Of a DNA stretch of 5,674 nucleotides, positions 5,361 to 5,674 are shown piece by piece. The stretch comes from Desulfuromonadaceae bacterium UBA5613 (GTDB taxonomy: Bacteria > Desulfobacterota > Desulfuromonadia > Desulfuromonadales > UBA2197): NCBI GenBank assembly GCA_002424625.1, contig DIKR01000131.1:1-5674 (forward strand), written 5' to 3'. A program made the position numbers and the translations under genes. Position 1 is the stretch's first letter. Each line of letters opens with the position of its first letter. Under the pieces are notes generated by a model. The model made no database searches, was not told the DNA's origin, and worked only from the letters and a program-made list of their open reading frames with translations.

Positions 5361-5674
5361 ATGACGAAATACCTGCTTACGTGCGCGATTGTTGCAGTTC
5401 TTGGCTTGCACGCCATTCCTGCTTCTGCCGGGAACGGGCCGGAAGTCGTGGCAACTGACATTTTGACGGCCGTTGTCCCCCTTACCGGCCTGGCGGTTGC
5501 TTATTTCACCGACGATACCGAGGGCCAGAAACAATGGCTGCGCAACACGGTCGTAAACCAGGTGCTGGTCACGTCCTTGCGGGTCGGATTCAACGAAACC
5601 AGTCTGGGTGAGCGCCCCAACGGCCACCCCTACGGTTTCCCCTCCGGACACCAAGCCTTCATCACCTCCGGTGC
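5361..5674 (+). CDS. PAP2-family lipid-phosphate phosphatase, N-terminal part (cut by window edge)
   Basis: The first 104 residues of a gene that runs off the right edge are present. AAGGAG lies seven bases before the ATG. A signal peptide is evident with cleavage after ASA (residue 23), followed by a hydrophobic stretch at about 33-49. The phosphatidic acid phosphatase type 2 signature begins at Arg85-Pro86 and continues to PSGH (94-97), whose His97 is the active-site acid/base in this fold. The third motif (SRxxxxxHxxxD) would lie beyond the window. The Lys that normally stands seven residues before the Arg of motif 1 appears to be Asn78. Members remove phosphate from phosphatidate, undecaprenyl pyrophosphate or lipid A on the periplasmic side; the substrate here cannot be told. 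The short spacing suggests co-transcription with the DUF3943 gene. Confidence 0.85.
   Translation, partial: MTKYLLTCAIVAVLGLHAIPASAGNGPEVVATDILTAVVPLTGLAVAYFTDDTEGQKQWLRNTVVNQVLVTSLRVGFNETSLGERPNGHPYGFPSGHQAFITSG

Overview
The window looks like a chromosomal segment of a delta-proteobacterium of the Desulfuromonadia (Geobacter/Desulfuromonas/Pelobacter type). The evidence is indirect: moderately GC-rich coding DNA, AT-rich intergenic DNA, Shine-Dalgarno starts on all four main genes, a strong sigma-54 promoter candidate and the style of the Lon protein. The genus cannot be fixed from the sequence alone.

Layout. Positions 1-85 may hold the last 27 codons of a gene entering from the left, or alternatively a terminator hairpin for the minus strand. 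Positions 86-472 are non-coding and carry two structured repeats: a perfect 21-base palindrome (149-169) and a 29-base inverted repeat (253-281 / 332-360) whose arms are built from three 8-base units. Next is a YkgJ-type cysteine-cluster protein (473-997, +). It converges on and overlaps by 25 bases a complete Lon protease gene (973-3381, -). Lon has all ATPase and Ser-Lys catalytic residues but an N-terminal domain unlike the housekeeping Lon.

A 391-base AT-rich divergent region (3382-3772) follows. It holds a sigma-70-type promoter for lon on the minus strand. On the plus strand it holds a near-consensus sigma-54 (-24/-12) promoter with several small inverted repeats upstream, in the usual place for an activator. 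This promoter faces a probable two-gene operon: an exported DUF3943 protein predicted to be an outer-membrane beta-barrel (3773-5329), then, after 31 bases, an exported PAP2-family phosphatase cut by the right edge (5361-5674).

Working together (inference). The operon pairs a predicted outer-membrane protein with a periplasm-facing lipid-phosphate phosphatase, apparently under activator-dependent sigma-54 control. This suggests an inducible envelope-lipid function. Lon, transcribed the other way from the same intergenic region, would handle cytoplasmic protein quality control. The most interesting parts are the sigma-54 promoter with its possible activator sites, the DUF3943-PAP2 pair, and the structured repeats upstream of the YkgJ gene.
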